From the NCBI GenBank assembly GCA_003868215.1, contig QWDQ01000073.1, positions 1 to 64,000 of the forward strand: a stretch of DNA of 64,000 nt, written 5' to 3'. Numbering within the stretch: the stretch's first letter is position 1; the number at the start of each line of letters is the position of its first letter. This document shows, in pieces, positions 1 to 12,675 of the stretch. This DNA is from Pseudophaeomoniella oleicola (taxonomy: Eukaryota; Ascomycota; Eurotiomycetes; Phaeomoniellales; Phaeomoniellaceae). The notes beneath the pieces are model-generated. The model made no database searches, had not been told where the DNA came from, and worked only from the letters and a program-made list of their open reading frames with translations. Position numbers and translations under genes: made by a program.

Positions 1-71
1 TTCTTTCTTTTTTTGTTTGTTGTAAGAGAATATCTTAATTCTCCCCAAATCCCAGCCGAGGATAAAAAGAA

Positions 72-107
<36 letters not shown>

Positions 108-502
108 GGCGAATCTTGTTTTGCTTTATGAAATGGATGGAAAAGGAAAAGGGAAAGGAATGGGCGGAGACGTTGGTCATGATGATGATAATGTTTTTGA
201 TATGATCAGGTAGGTAGGGACCTAGTTTTGTATGAATAGGATCCTGATGGATGGATGGATGATGGGTGGGATTTAAATAGGTTTACGGTTGTTTGTATAC
301 TTATGTACAGTGTAGTGTGTGTGGACTTTGCTTGTATTGGGTTGGGTTGGGTTGGTACAACTTGGGGGTACCTAGGTATTTTACATCCGATAACCATTCC
401 ATTCCATTCCATTCTTACTGTAACCCACTTGCATTTGCATTTGCAGTTGCATTCAGACATCTCTCTCTCTACCTTTCTCTCTATCAATTCTTCCTTCCTT
501 CC
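1..502. other. Intergenic, downstream of the acyl-CoA synthetase gene
   Basis: No supportable gene is seen. The reading frames present are short, low-complexity and overlap on both strands. The stretch holds a long guanine run, short GGAAAA and GGATG repeats, and a pyrimidine-rich block (about 460-500) just past the acyl-CoA synthetase stop codon, which probably belongs to its 3' untranslated region. Confidence 0.7.
72..105. repeat. Poly-G run of 34 bases
   Basis: An uninterrupted run of 34 G follows an A-rich segment. It is seen directly. Long G runs form G-quadruplexes and are prone to polymerase slippage, so the true length may differ from the assembled length. Confidence 0.95.
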
Positions 503-2877
503 TTACAACTTCGCTTTACCATGATGATGCTTCTTCGAAGCCAACTCCGCTTCAGCCTTGGCGTAGATTTCATCGAGATCTTGTCGAAACGCTTTCACGA
601 CTTTTGGACGTTTGAGTTTTAGACTGAGCCAAGATATTAGCGTGGGTAAGATGGATGGGTTTTTGGAAGAAAGGGATCCTGAGGATACAAAACTTACGTT
701 GGCGTCATCAAGTCGTTTTCAATGGTAAACGGATCCATGTACAATTTCAGACCGTGCACTTTTTCGAATCCGGCGAGTCGAGCTTTCTTCGCGGCGCGGT
801 CAAAGTCTCTTTGCACGGCGGCGAGGACGGTCGGATCGGTCATGGCACGCTCGAGGGCCGCCGTGTCGGTTTCTGAGATTGTCTGGCTGCCACCGCCGAG
901 GATTTTGGATGCGAAGGTCGCGAAGACGTCGGGCTGGATGCCGAAGAGGCCGATCGGGAAGGATTTGTCCGAGTCGCCGTGGATGAAGGCGACGGCGAGG
1001 TAGTTGCAGGCGGTCAGGTAGACGCCTTCGAGTCGTTCTGGGGCGATGTATTCTCCCTGGGCGAGTTTGAGGACGTTCTTCTTGCGATCGATGATTTTGA
1101 ATCGGCCCATTTCATCAACGGTTGCGACGTCACCTGTCTTGAACCAACCATCTTCCGTGAAAGCCTTGGCTGTTTCTTCTGGATCCTTATAGTACCCTTT
1201 GAAGACGGTATGACCTCTGATGAGCAGTTCACCTCTTGGGAATGGTTTGTCGGTAACATAATATTCCATGTCCGGAATGGAAGCAAGGCAAGCTTCAGCT
1301 CCGGGTAGCATACCACCAACGTTGCCTGTAGAAAGATCGTCCATGTGTTGAACACTAGTACTAGCATAACCTTCCGTGAGACCGTAACCCTGGCATATAT
1401 TTGCGGCCCATGATGCTCGTAGGAAGTTTTGCATAGAGCCATCCAGCGGCGCTGCGCCGGAGATGAATGTCTTCATCTTATCAAGGCCCATCTGCTGTTT
1501 TACCTTCCGACTCCATATTCGGTCGTACAGTATGTGGTTCTTGGTCGGATTGACTGGATCTTTGAGGTTTGCGAGTTTTGTCGATAATGCTTGACGAGAC
1601 AAGGCACCTTTGAAACCAGGAGCATCAACTGATGCTGCCCTGATGCCGCCTCCCATGCGGTTGTACAATCTAGGAACGGCGATCATCACAGTTGGTTTGA
1701 GAGCCTTGAAGTCGTCGACGAGGCCTAGAATATCACCATGGAAATACCCGATCGGGATACCACCCCAGAGTGCAGCATGCTCGGCCATACGAGCGTAAAT
1801 ATGGGCGAGAGGGAGGAATGAACAGATGGTCTCTGTTACCCCGTGAGGTGTTCCAACAATAGCATTTGAAGCAGCAGCTACGGCGCTTCGCTGCGTGAGG
1901 ATAACACCTTTAGGATTGCCGGTGGTTCCAGAAGTGTAATTGATAGTAACGATATCATCCGCAGTAGGTGGATTGTAGGGTCTGTTCAGCGAAGCCCCTA
2001 GTTCTTCTACTTGATCGATGGTATAGAGCTTGATGTCCAGGTCTGCCGCCATGGAGGTGATGATGTCTCTCTTAGTCAACCCCGCTGGCTCCCCAGATTC
2101 AAGAGGATCCAGGGAGATAATGATCTTGAGCGTCGGGCACCTCGACTTGACTTTAAGCAGCTCAGGAATATGCGGTAGACTAGAAGCGACACAGGTGAGT
2201 TCGGCGTGATTGATGATGAATTGAGCTGTTTCAGGTCCAAGTGTATCGTAAATGGAGATCGAGTAAAGCGATTGAGACATACATGCCAGATCTAGATCAT
2301 GTCAATATCGTAACAGCACCGCAATAGCGACTTTCTACCGACCTGTCAATTGCCACTCAGGACGGTTGTTGCACCATAGACCAACTCCATGCTTTGGCCT
2401 GGTGTCCCCAACCTGGTTGTGAATTTCAACGAGACCAACACCATACGCTGCTCTCCTCCGTCGAACAGTTTCATAATCCATAAACTGGTATTTCCCCCAT
2501 GATTTTGTCGCAGGGTCCCACGGTCTCATACCCAGGCAGTCATTTGGACCATTTCGCAATGCTGGCACGTATTAGATCGAATGCGCAGAGCCATCGCATG
2601 AGAACATACCACTCTGTTCAAAGGCCTCATGTACTGTCGTGACCTGTCCGATATGCTGTCAACCTTGGAACATCTAATCTGACCTTGAGGTCCATACACT
2701 TGGATCCAACGACATCAACGGTCCATCCTTGCATCTCCAATGCCGATATACTTTGGATCTATCCGGCTTCTCCGGTCCCTCAAATGCTACCGAGTAGGGT
2801 ACCCCCTTGGGTCGTTCGAGTCGAAACTTGTCGCCCTCCTGAAGATGAAGCGGTTGAGGCGCAGAGAACAACTGCAT
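503..2877 (-). CDS. Long-chain acyl-CoA synthetase, peroxisomal type
   Basis: It activates long-chain fatty acids to acyl-CoA using ATP and CoA. Five exons (2877-2698, 2643-2610, 2561-2343, 2291-698, 623-503) join to 715 residues, the usual length of fungal Faa proteins. The AMP-binding loop YTSGTTGNPKGV lies near residue 263. The later GYGLTEGYAST segment and the fatty-acyl-CoA synthetase signature around GWFKTGDVATVDEMGRF and DRKKNVLKLAQGEYIAPE are all intact. The last three residues are AKL, a recognised type-1 peroxisomal targeting signal, so a role in peroxisomal beta-oxidation (yeast Faa2-like) is inferred. The ATG at 2877 is the first in frame; the family's usual start-proximal GVPYSVAFEGPEKPDRSKVYRHW follows shortly after. 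The spacing to the divergent or upstream neighbour is wide (over 1.1 kb). A cytosolic or lipid-droplet paralogue is the main alternative. Confidence 0.93.
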
Positions 2878-4020
2878 GATTTCGGTTTCGGGCAAGTAGA
2901 CTGGGCGCTGACTTTTCTAACTGCCTCTGTACACGATTAGCATCGGGCAGGCCAATAGCAAAGGGATACACCTACCGTGTGTGTTGATGCTAGTCGATAG
3001 GGAAAGACTCTATTGGGGGAAATAACACATAGAAAAAGTCTAGATATTAAGCTGTCGCAGACAAAGAAGACTCTAGAGAATGGTATATACAAGATGAATG
3101 GCAGACACAGAATACATTTAGCGAGACAGCGCAGGATCCATGCGTGTTGCGAATGTCAAAGCATGATCCATAGCATTTGACAAGGAATCGGTGAGGAGAT
3201 GCCTCGGTCCGTAATCAGGAAGTATGTTATGTAAAGATGTTACCGGACATTCCTCCTCCGGTTTTCCTCGTATGTTACCGAGTAACTAATTATCTCCTGC
3301 ACCGTCAAGTTGCTGACTGTTAACCAGGCTCGCAGGGCAGGCAGCTACCTTAATTAATCTAATACGTTCAATACAATTACTCTAGTGTATTTTCGGTATT
3401 CAGGTGACTTGATTGGCTGCTTAGTCATCTGAAGCAAGTCAGCAGGACACTGTAGCAGATGACGAGCTGTCCTCCCTTCATGGATCCTTTTGTGTTGAAG
3501 GCAAATGGAATCCCATTAGGGCTTGGGGATACACGAAAGGAAAACAACTGGCCTTGCACAGTTGGTGAGAATTTGCCTGCCGTTCAGAATCCCAAGCCAG
3601 CAAGGAGATAGTACCGAGCACAGGAAATCGGCCTTGATCGGTCCATTTCTATCAACAGCGATTGCAATTACATAATACGAGACGGGGATGATCATTGGTT
3701 GGGACTGATCCAAACCACTGTACAAGTCGATCTAACCACCGTATCTTGCACTAGAGGAGCTCCCATCCAGTCATGGAACTGACTTAACGGATGCAGAATC
3801 CGAGGAGATGCACATGCGTGACCACAGGTTCATTCATTTGTTCCGTGGCATACTTGGTATCACTACTAACCAGCGAGAAGGCAGAGAACAGAGTACAGTT
3901 CATACAAAGGAGATCTCAGTAGGCGGTGCCAAAACTTGAACTCAGATATTGTACATGGTGGAGAGGTGTCGAGATTGAGTGGTCGTGTGCTGCAAATGTT
4001 GGTTGACTACCTCACCGATT
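2878..4020. other. Intergenic between acyl-CoA synthetase and MET17
   Basis: No gene is supported. The segment covers the acyl-CoA synthetase promoter and 5' untranslated region and the 3' side of MET17. Short frames here lack homology that I recognise and lack splice-consistent extension. Confidence 0.6.
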
Positions 4021-5634
<1,614 letters not shown>

Positions 5635-5833
5635 TGCGACAGTTCTTATGTCGGTGGTCTCGTCTGGACTGGACGATCACTATGAGCAGGTCTGCGGGGA
5701 AGGGAGCAATTGGTAGCCGATAACGATTCCTTTTTCAACAAGGAGTCAACGAACAGATTCCACACACAAAATGCCTGGAAACTGATATAGAAATAGTAAA
5801 AACGTATTAAGGAATCTGTGTATTCATATAGTC

Positions 5834-5839
5834 CACGTG
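5834..5839. promoter_or_regulatory. CACGTG E-box upstream of MET17
   Basis: A perfect CACGTG palindrome sits 200 bp upstream of the MET17 start codon. In yeast, Cbf1 binds this hexamer at MET gene promoters together with Met4 and Met28. Its use here is inferred; a single hexamer can occur by chance. Confidence 0.4.
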
Positions 5840-6220
5840 AGATATGTCGTGCAGAGAATGTGTCATCAGATGGAGTTCTCTGCAAGTGTCTGTCCCGAGG
5901 CAATGGAAATTTGTCCCGCATGGAGACCCTTTATTGTGAGATGGAAAAGCACCAAATATTGCGTGATCGACTTGGACAAAAGAAGACGAATAAGACGGTT
6001 CTGGACCGTGAAAACAAAAGTTGGATTCCGCTTGGTTGAGAAGACCGACTCCAGCAGAGGAGAGTAACACCAAGTGTGATCACGAGACTACAGTAAAAAC
6101 CCACGACTCTTGTACTTCGAACATCTGTCTGTACAATACCTTAGCTTAGGTAGCTATCGCGTCATTGTCTGTTGCGATGTCGTAAGTTGGAGGACGTCAC
6201 GTTGAGTCTTTTTGGAGGGC

Positions 6221-6224
6221 TCTT

Positions 6225-6267
<43 letters not shown>
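6221..6267. repeat. CT microsatellite
   Basis: A TCTTTCTC-to-TCTCTC pyrimidine repeat of about 47 bases. It lies roughly 600 bp upstream of MET17; on the MET17 strand it is purine rich. Confidence 0.9.
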
Positions 6268-6270
<3 letters not shown>

Positions 6271-7679
6271 CTGCAGGACTCATATATATCGCCATATCGT
6301 TCAGAGATGGATTTTGTAAGAAAGCAGATTTATGAGTGAATGAGGAAATCGCTCTTTTCCATGAGTCAACGGACTTGGGCGCTAGAGGTTAACCTGGTTG
6401 ATCCATCTTTGCTTGACTGCGAAAGCCTTCATCTCTCCCGCTAATGATGTTAATATTATTAATATAGTATCATAAAAGGTTATAACATCTTCTGTGAGGA
6501 GTATGCGTCGACCCCTTCTTATACATTGTGTGAGAGGGTCAATATCACGGCTGTCAGATGGTCTCCAAATCTTGAGTGTATTTCACATCACTACTTCTAA
6601 AGGATATCAGGGCCCAGGATCAACCCCTCGTCACTATCCCAGTCCTTGTTCGTTACTGACTTAGCTGCCTCCTTTATATTATCTCCTAGATACTACGTAG
6701 TATAATAGGACGAGGCACGTATTCACATTAGATCTACATCCCATTCCGTCTTACCCGACACTCCCAATCACCAGCTCCACATTTTGTTTGGTTTCATCAC
6801 TCTCACCATGTCAACACCCCGTAGCCTGTAGCCTCTTCGATGAAAACTGCCGTGTCCTTTCGGCAAATGTATTCCATAGTATCGGGGCTCGTGGTTCTCA
6901 TCTATTATTATCACTATCACCACCACCATCATTGGTGTAACATAATATCAATCATAGAATTCGTGGCATGTAGGATTTCTGCTATTGAGTATACGTCATT
7001 TCCAGAAATGTAAATTACTATAGAATCATTAGTGGAAGCAGAAAACGAGATCCGAAAAGTACCGTGTAATATCTACTACGTAGTAAAATGCTTCTTCTAC
7101 CGTAGTACTATCTACTTCGTACTACCTCGCCGCCTCGGTCCCCTCGCCTCACCGTCTTGCCGTCTCACCGTTTCCCCTATCAACCCGATAATCATAGCAC
7201 CCGAATTCCCACCCACGTCGATCATTGCTCATTCATGCCATGTATGTGTCACGGGTGGTAGATAGATCCCAGAATATCTTCATAGTAGGTAATAGCTAAA
7301 CCATGTGTGAAACGAGAATGTCGGTTGTCGGGCTTCCGCGGGTTCCTTTTTGCTGCCGTTTCAGGTCGCCGATATTTCCGTTTCGGGATTTTCTCGTTGC
7401 TTTCCATGTATTAGGTTCAGGTAGGTATATTCGCTCGATGTCGAGTTGTATGAAACGTAGATGTAAGTGGTTTCACGGAAGAGATTATAAAATGAGAGCT
7501 CAAGCATCGTGTTGGAACAGGCTTTTGAAAAATCCGTGTAGATACCAAAGAGATCTTGTGAGACTGTGATACCTACTAGGACACTATACTACAGCTTCAG
7601 TACACCAGAAAAAGCATAGTGCCAGCTTTACGATCCTTCTCATTATCCTTGAGACCTAATCCCAGGACCATCCGATAGA

Positions 7680-9014
7680 ATGTCATCATTCAATCCCTCT
7701 TATCCCAATGGCGGCATTGCCATAGTCGGAGGCGGAATTGCCGGCCTGACTCTCGCCATTTCCCTACATGCTCGTGCGATCCCTTTCACCATCTACGAAC
7801 AAGCTCCCTCGTTCGCTGAGATTGGTGCCGGTGTGGCTTTCTCCCCCAACGCCGTGCGTGCTATGCTCAAATGCGACCCTAGCATCCATGCGGCGTTCAA
7901 GAAAGTTGCCACCCATAATCAGTGGGAAACCAAACAGGCCAAGAATGGTGGAAAGGGAGTCTATTTTGATTATCTGGACGGATATCATGCTGGAACAGAC
8001 AAAGGAGAGGGTAAAGGGGACGAAAGATATTTGTTCACCTTGTATAATGAGGAGGGAGCGAATAGTGTTCACAGAGCTCACTTCCTGGACGAATTGGTCA
8101 AACTCGTTCCAGAGAGTTCTGCAAAATTTCACAAGCATTTGGATCAAATTTCCGGAGACATTGATGGAGATGATGGGCCATTGACGCTTCATTTCCATGA
8201 CGGCTCGACAGCGGTTGCCGATGCAGTCGTGGGAACAGACGGGATCAAGAGCCGAGTAAGACAACTGATTCTGGGCGCCGAAAATCCCGCAAGCCACGCC
8301 CACTATACCCATAAGTACGCTTATAGAGGTCTGATTCCGATGGAACAGGCCATCAAGGTCCTTGGCGAAGATATGGCAGTAAATTCAAAGATGCACCTGG
8401 GTCCGGATCATCATGTATTGACCATGCCAATTCAAGGGGGGAAAACAATGAATGTGGTGGCATTTGTGACGAATAGTGATGAGTGGCCGAACTCACAGAA
8501 GTTGACATTGCCGACAACGAAGAAGCAGGCGCTGAAGGATTTCGAAGGATGGGGTAAGCACGTCACCGCTATTCTTAATATGCTGAAGGATGATCTGGAT
8601 CGTTGGGCAATCTTTGATATGCTCGATCATCCTGCTGCGGCCTATGCGAAGGGTCGGATTTGTATCTCGGGTGACGCAGCGCATGCGACTTCACCGCATC
8701 ATGGGTCTGGTGCAGGTTTTGCTATCGAAGACTCAGCGGTCCTGGCGGAGTTGTTGGCTAGTCCTGGCGCAAATTCCGCGGCCGGACTGCGCAAAGCCTT
8801 CAAGGCTTTCGACGAGAGTCGGAGAGGACGAACCCAGTGGTTGGTTGAGAGCAGTCGCCGAACCGGAGAGATGTACGAATGGAGGGCAGACAATGTCGGA
8901 AGTGACATCAAAAAGATGCAAGTAGAGTTGGAGGAAAGGCATGAGAAGATCTGGACAGCAGACATCGAGCAGATGGCCGCTGAGGCAAAGGAGAAGCTGC
9001 ATAGAATGAACTAG
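7680..9014 (+). CDS. FAD-dependent monooxygenase, salicylate hydroxylase-like
   Basis: A class A flavoprotein monooxygenase that would hydroxylate an aromatic or related small substrate using NAD(P)H and O2. It is a single exon of 444 residues, normal for the family. The Rossmann GxGxxG motif is GGGIAGL at residues 17-23, the DG motif is GTDGIKSRVR near residue 187, and the FAD-binding GD motif GDAAHATSPHHGSGAG starts at residue 331. The C-terminal segment SRRGRTQWLVESSRRTGEMY is also typical of NahG/FAD_binding_3 proteins. No signal peptide or membrane helix is seen, so it is likely cytosolic. There are no biosynthetic-cluster neighbours, which favours catabolism or detoxification over a dedicated secondary-metabolite role. 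The exact substrate cannot be read from the sequence. Confidence 0.92.
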   Translation: MSSFNPSYPNGGIAIVGGGIAGLTLAISLHARAIPFTIYEQAPSFAEIGAGVAFSPNAVRAMLKCDPSIHAAFKKVATHNQWETKQAKNGGKGVYFDYLDGYHAGTDKGEGKGDERYLFTLYNEEGANSVHRAHFLDELVKLVPESSAKFHKHLDQISGDIDGDDGPLTLHFHDGSTAVADAVVGTDGIKSRVRQLILGAENPASHAHYTHKYAYRGLIPMEQAIKVLGEDMAVNSKMHLGPDHHVLTMPIQGGKTMNVVAFVTNSDEWPNSQKLTLPTTKKQALKDFEGWGKHVTAILNMLKDDLDRWAIFDMLDHPAAAYAKGRICISGDAAHATSPHHGSGAGFAIEDSAVLAELLASPGANSAAGLRKAFKAFDESRRGRTQWLVESSRRTGEMYEWRADNVGSDIKKMQVELEERHEKIWTADIEQMAAEAKEKLHRMN

Positions 9015-9985
9015 ATAACAAGTAGTCGATAATTGCTGATATAGTGAAGGTACTGAATTGATCGACCACATCACAATGAAGTTGAAAAATTTATCATTTG
9101 GAATGAGACAAAGGTAGATAATCGAAATGGTAAGATGAAATATATGACCTGCGTAACCGCAAGGCATGCCTTGCAGACCATACCTTAGTCCTCAATACTG
9201 TAGTCCCAGACTTTTAGACTATATATTGTTCAGAAACCCAATTCAGATATCGTCTAAGTGGGAATGGTGTCCTAGTGGTCAGAGCATCGCCTCTGAGACT
9301 ACAATAACGGACAGAACTCAGGTTAGAGCGACGGCTTAACCTTGACTTGGACCTTTAACTCCGCTCACTGGATAGATGATAAAACCCCCCTCAAGAGGGG
9401 GTTTTCATAGTACTGAGACCTGCGACGGCTATCGGCCAGAACGAACTTTTTGCCAAATCAAAGTGCTGTAGGAGTATAATAGGTTGAGGGTTCGATCCTG
9501 GCTGCGACCATAAAGTTATCAACCTTATATTTCTTTTTTAGCCTCTTGTTATGTATGATAGCTTGCCTGGCCCTGAACGTCCCAGTGATCCATACATAAC
9601 CTTTACTGAGTCTTGGTTGCCCGGCACGTGTTGGGTCATTGCCCCGACAACAGATAGCTAGGTAGACGCTTTCCTGCCACCGCGGTATGCCTCTCTCAGT
9701 GTTCTAGATCTTGCTATCCCAATAGCACCACCTTGAAGCGGAACTGTGATGCCAAACACGCATGCTGGATGCATGTATAATGTCCCATTACTGGCTTTTT
9801 CTGGACGTATAGCAATGATGATGATGATGAATGCCATACCTATAGCGACGGACGGTACTGTTTCCAGCTTGCTGGGGAGTATTTCAGGGCTCTCTGCAAG
9901 ACAGGTTCATACCGAGTCTTCGCGTCATGCGGTCCCTAACTTTCCCGCACTGTTGCTCATGCCGGCGTTTTTGCCTTTGGTCTCC
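9015..9985. other. Intergenic holding a tRNA-like Pol III candidate
   Basis: Two convergent genes flank this stretch. It holds no protein-coding gene that I can support, only the tRNA-like candidate at 9261-9540 described separately. Confidence 0.6.
9261..9540 (+). ncRNA. Candidate Pol III transcript or tRNA-derived relic
   Basis: Three Pol III hallmarks occur in order on the + strand. An A-box-like TGTCCTAGTGG is at 9268-9278, a B-box-like GGTTCGATCC at 9489-9498 (one base shorter than the consensus) followed by a tRNA-like tail ending in CCA at 9508-9510, and a T6 terminator at 9534-9539. The A and B boxes are about 210 bases apart, far more than in a normal tRNA. The space between holds a perfect 9-bp hairpin (9381-9389 with 9397-9405, loop of 7). 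The 5' end does not pair with the 3' acceptor-like end and the T stem is poor, so it is not an intact tRNA. It may be a tRNA-derived SINE relic, a novel Pol III RNA or coincidence. Confidence 0.3.
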
Positions 9986-10500
9986 TTATTCGTTGAAGTT
10001 GCCTTTTCTTTTATACTCCTCCAATTTGCCTTCTGTCTGTGTCCTTATCATGTCTCCTTTACTAAGTTCGATGGGTACATCGTCGTCGCTTGTTTTGGAT
10101 TGAGCTTGTGTCTTCGATCCTTTCAACTTCGTGTTGTTGGTGGCTGTCGATCCACCACTCCCGCCTTCCAAAGTGCTGTCTCGGAAGAGAGCGTAACCGC
10201 CGGTGCCTTCGACCTTGTCCCTCATCCCATGTATTCGCAGGCTTTCTTTGCGCATGTCGAGTTGGCCGCCATCGGCTTCACGGTGGAGCTTTGCGTTGCG
10301 CTTGGCGGCTCGGATGGAGCTCACGGCGTAGGCGTAGAGCAAGCAGGCCATGGTGGCGGCGGCGACTGGGGCGGCTATCGTCTAAGATGATTACGGTCAG
10401 TACACTACAGTATCACGGATGAAGCTTTAGAGGCCATTTCGGAACAGAGAACTTGTCATACTCTACCATTGATAAGACCGCCTCGAAGTTTCCTCGCCAT
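9986..10500 (-). CDS. Small one-helix protein, conserved-looking, function unknown
   Basis: Two exons (10500-10462 and 10381-9986) join in phase to a 144-residue protein starting MARKLRGGLINGRTIAAP. A single hydrophobic helix lies at about residues 14-33, followed by basic SSIRAAKRNAKLHREADGG and a charged, Lys-rich tail. The 80-nt intron has clean gtatga and ttag ends. The basic N-terminus plus one helix would suit a small inner-membrane or ER protein, but no domain is recognised. The stop is on the complement of 9986-9988. A 214-codon frame on the opposite strand overlaps it, but lacks any recognisable family feature. Confidence 0.7.
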
Positions 10501-12530
10501 GATGCAAAGGCAACGTGCCAGAGAAGTTACAGGTAAAGAAACCTATACCACGTAACGCTGCTCAGTAAAGACCATGTCGCATTGAGGCTCCTATCATTGC
10601 CGAGCACTGCAAAAGAAATATGGATTACTGTTGGCTTCTTCGAGATGCTGTCATGTCCGTTATAACGTGTAGGTCTAATCTGTTCGGAAGGACGGAATTG
10701 TCACTCTTAACCTTGGACCGAAAGAGCGGATCCTACCATGATTGACGCCAAGGATTGCTCTTATGGCCCCATCGTAATACTGAGCTTCGAGGAAGTTCAC
10801 AATGCATTGGCTAGGTACTGCGCTGTCTACCAAGGTTTACTGTGACCTCTGATATCCTCTACTATGTCCGTGTATTTGACGGCCAGATCCCCTTCCAGCA
10901 TATCATGGAGTCTCTCTTTGGACTAACAAACAATATCGAGCAATGACGGTAGGACAGAGTCGTCATCTTCAAATCTAGGAACCGCAGGTCATTCCGTTCA
11001 ACCAGAAAAGGCGATGCGGTAAGAAATTCCAACACTGGGGGAGGGTTTGGAGCGAGACCTTGGAGACCCGCGAGGGGGTTGGGACAGTGCTCTGGCCAAG
11101 GAAATTCGTGAAAGCAGTCATCTCCTTGAGACCGCCTACTGGTCAAGGACCGCCTCGATTTACTGCAGTGATGATCAAAATATCCATTGCTTCTAGATCA
11201 CCGATCTCAACCCTTCCCCTCTCCTATGCGATTTAGCATATTGCCATCACCGGTCTCGGAGACTCTTGTGTCGTACAAGCACACAGACTTTAGGCCGTTT
11301 GGCATCCGCATTTCCCCGGGATAGTTCAACAGCCGCCGAAATGACACCCTTACTTCTATGCGAGGGGAGGAGCGGGGCGGTTCAGAGCGTCAACAAAAGA
11401 AGATTCAATAGCCAGTTCGCGCTGCAAGAAAATGACCAGCAAGCCAGGCATATGGCATATGCCACCTCAGTCGACGCCAACCCGGGGATGTAAGTCAAAC
11501 AGATCAGCCAATTGTCGTTGTGGCATCGAGTCTGGAAATGGCAAGCGGGGACTTTGCATGAGGAGGCTTGATGCGTTGTCCACTGGAGAGCAGATGTTGT
11601 TGAAATTAGCAAGAAGCATCTGTGATCTTAGGTTCGACAATTGGTTCATGGTGCAACTGAAGTTGGCCCAATTTGAGGCTGACCTTGTCCAAGAGGAGCC
11701 ATAAGTCAGCAAACGCAGCGATTGCACGCCCGTCCGTTGCGTCCGTTGCGTTCACCGCACATCCAAAGGCCAGAAGAGAGAAGCGAGAAGCGAGAACGTT
11801 AAAAGTTGCAAGGTAAAGCGAGACTCGATTCCACCATGCAACGCCTTTTAGCCTACCTCGATGCAGTCGTCTTCTGGGGTCACCCATGTTCTCTCCGTAG
11901 GCGGGAACACCTAAGACAGAAGGCAAAAGCACATACACATCTCCTTGACGGCTGACGCATCCTGTGCAGCGGGCAGGTAAGGCAATGTAGACAAGTAAGG
12001 TCACACGCCACTGCAAGGTCAAGGATATGATGGGAATGCAAGTAGCAGAAAAATGAATCAATGTTCGGTTCATCTTTGTCCTTTTTTTGGAAACCTCAAT
12101 TTTTCCCACTTCCCACCTTCTCTTTTTCGGTCCCCTCGATTCCCACGAGCAACAGCAAGGAAGCTATCGATCGGGACCAAGAATGCAATTTCAAGCCGTT
12201 TCTTTAGTGCGTAGTGTGTGCATAACGTATCTGCAGGTCAACGGCATTACCAGTAGTAGCAGTAACAACTCGTAGCGAGGAGTATGTCGTCTGAACGTCG
12301 ATGGACAAGTAGATATGCTAGTACCTAATATGTTCCTATTGTAGTTACATGTTTTGTATCAATTGTCGGGAAACGCTTTGTAAATAACAGAGAGAGAAAC
12401 TGCCAATGTATGATATGAAATTGAGGGGAAAGAGAGGAAGATGTAGACGCTAATTAATTACATTGCAGCGTAAAGGACTCGGCTGTTTAATCTACCCATC
12501 AATCACCACGTCGAAATCGCACACGCACTT

Positions 12531-12603
12531 ACACACAGACACACACACACAGAGAGAGAGAGAGAGGGAGGGAGATAGAGAGGGAGGGAGATAGAGAGAG
12601 AGG
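12531..12603. repeat. AC/AG compound microsatellite
   Basis: An (AC)n tract passes into (AG)n, then into GGGAGGGAGATAGAG-type purine repeats. The + strand is almost purely purine from about 12551. Confidence 0.9.
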
Positions 12604-12655
12604 CTTCTTTCAAGATAATAAGACCTGACGAATCGAAGGAAATGTTCCCTCGTAT

Positions 12656-12675
12656 ACAACAACAACAACAACAAC
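12656..12675. repeat. CAA trinucleotide repeat
   Basis: About six to seven CAA/ACA units in tandem, outside any supported gene. Confidence 0.85.

Larger units (their letters stand above)
5635..7679. other. Intergenic between MET17 and the FAD monooxygenase
   Basis: No gene is supported in about 2 kb. It contains the MET17 promoter, a CT microsatellite (6221-6267), two exact TACTACGTAGTA palindromes (6691-6702 and 7074-7085) and the promoter of the monooxygenase gene. Frames at 7032-7265 and 7303-7569 look random. Confidence 0.6.

Noticed and set aside
9746-10390. A 214-codon + strand frame
   Set aside because: It lies opposite the small membrane-protein gene, has no recognised features, and the opposite strand gives a clean two-exon protein.
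11606-12109. A 167-codon - strand frame
   Set aside because: No family signal, odd composition, and no splice-consistent extension.
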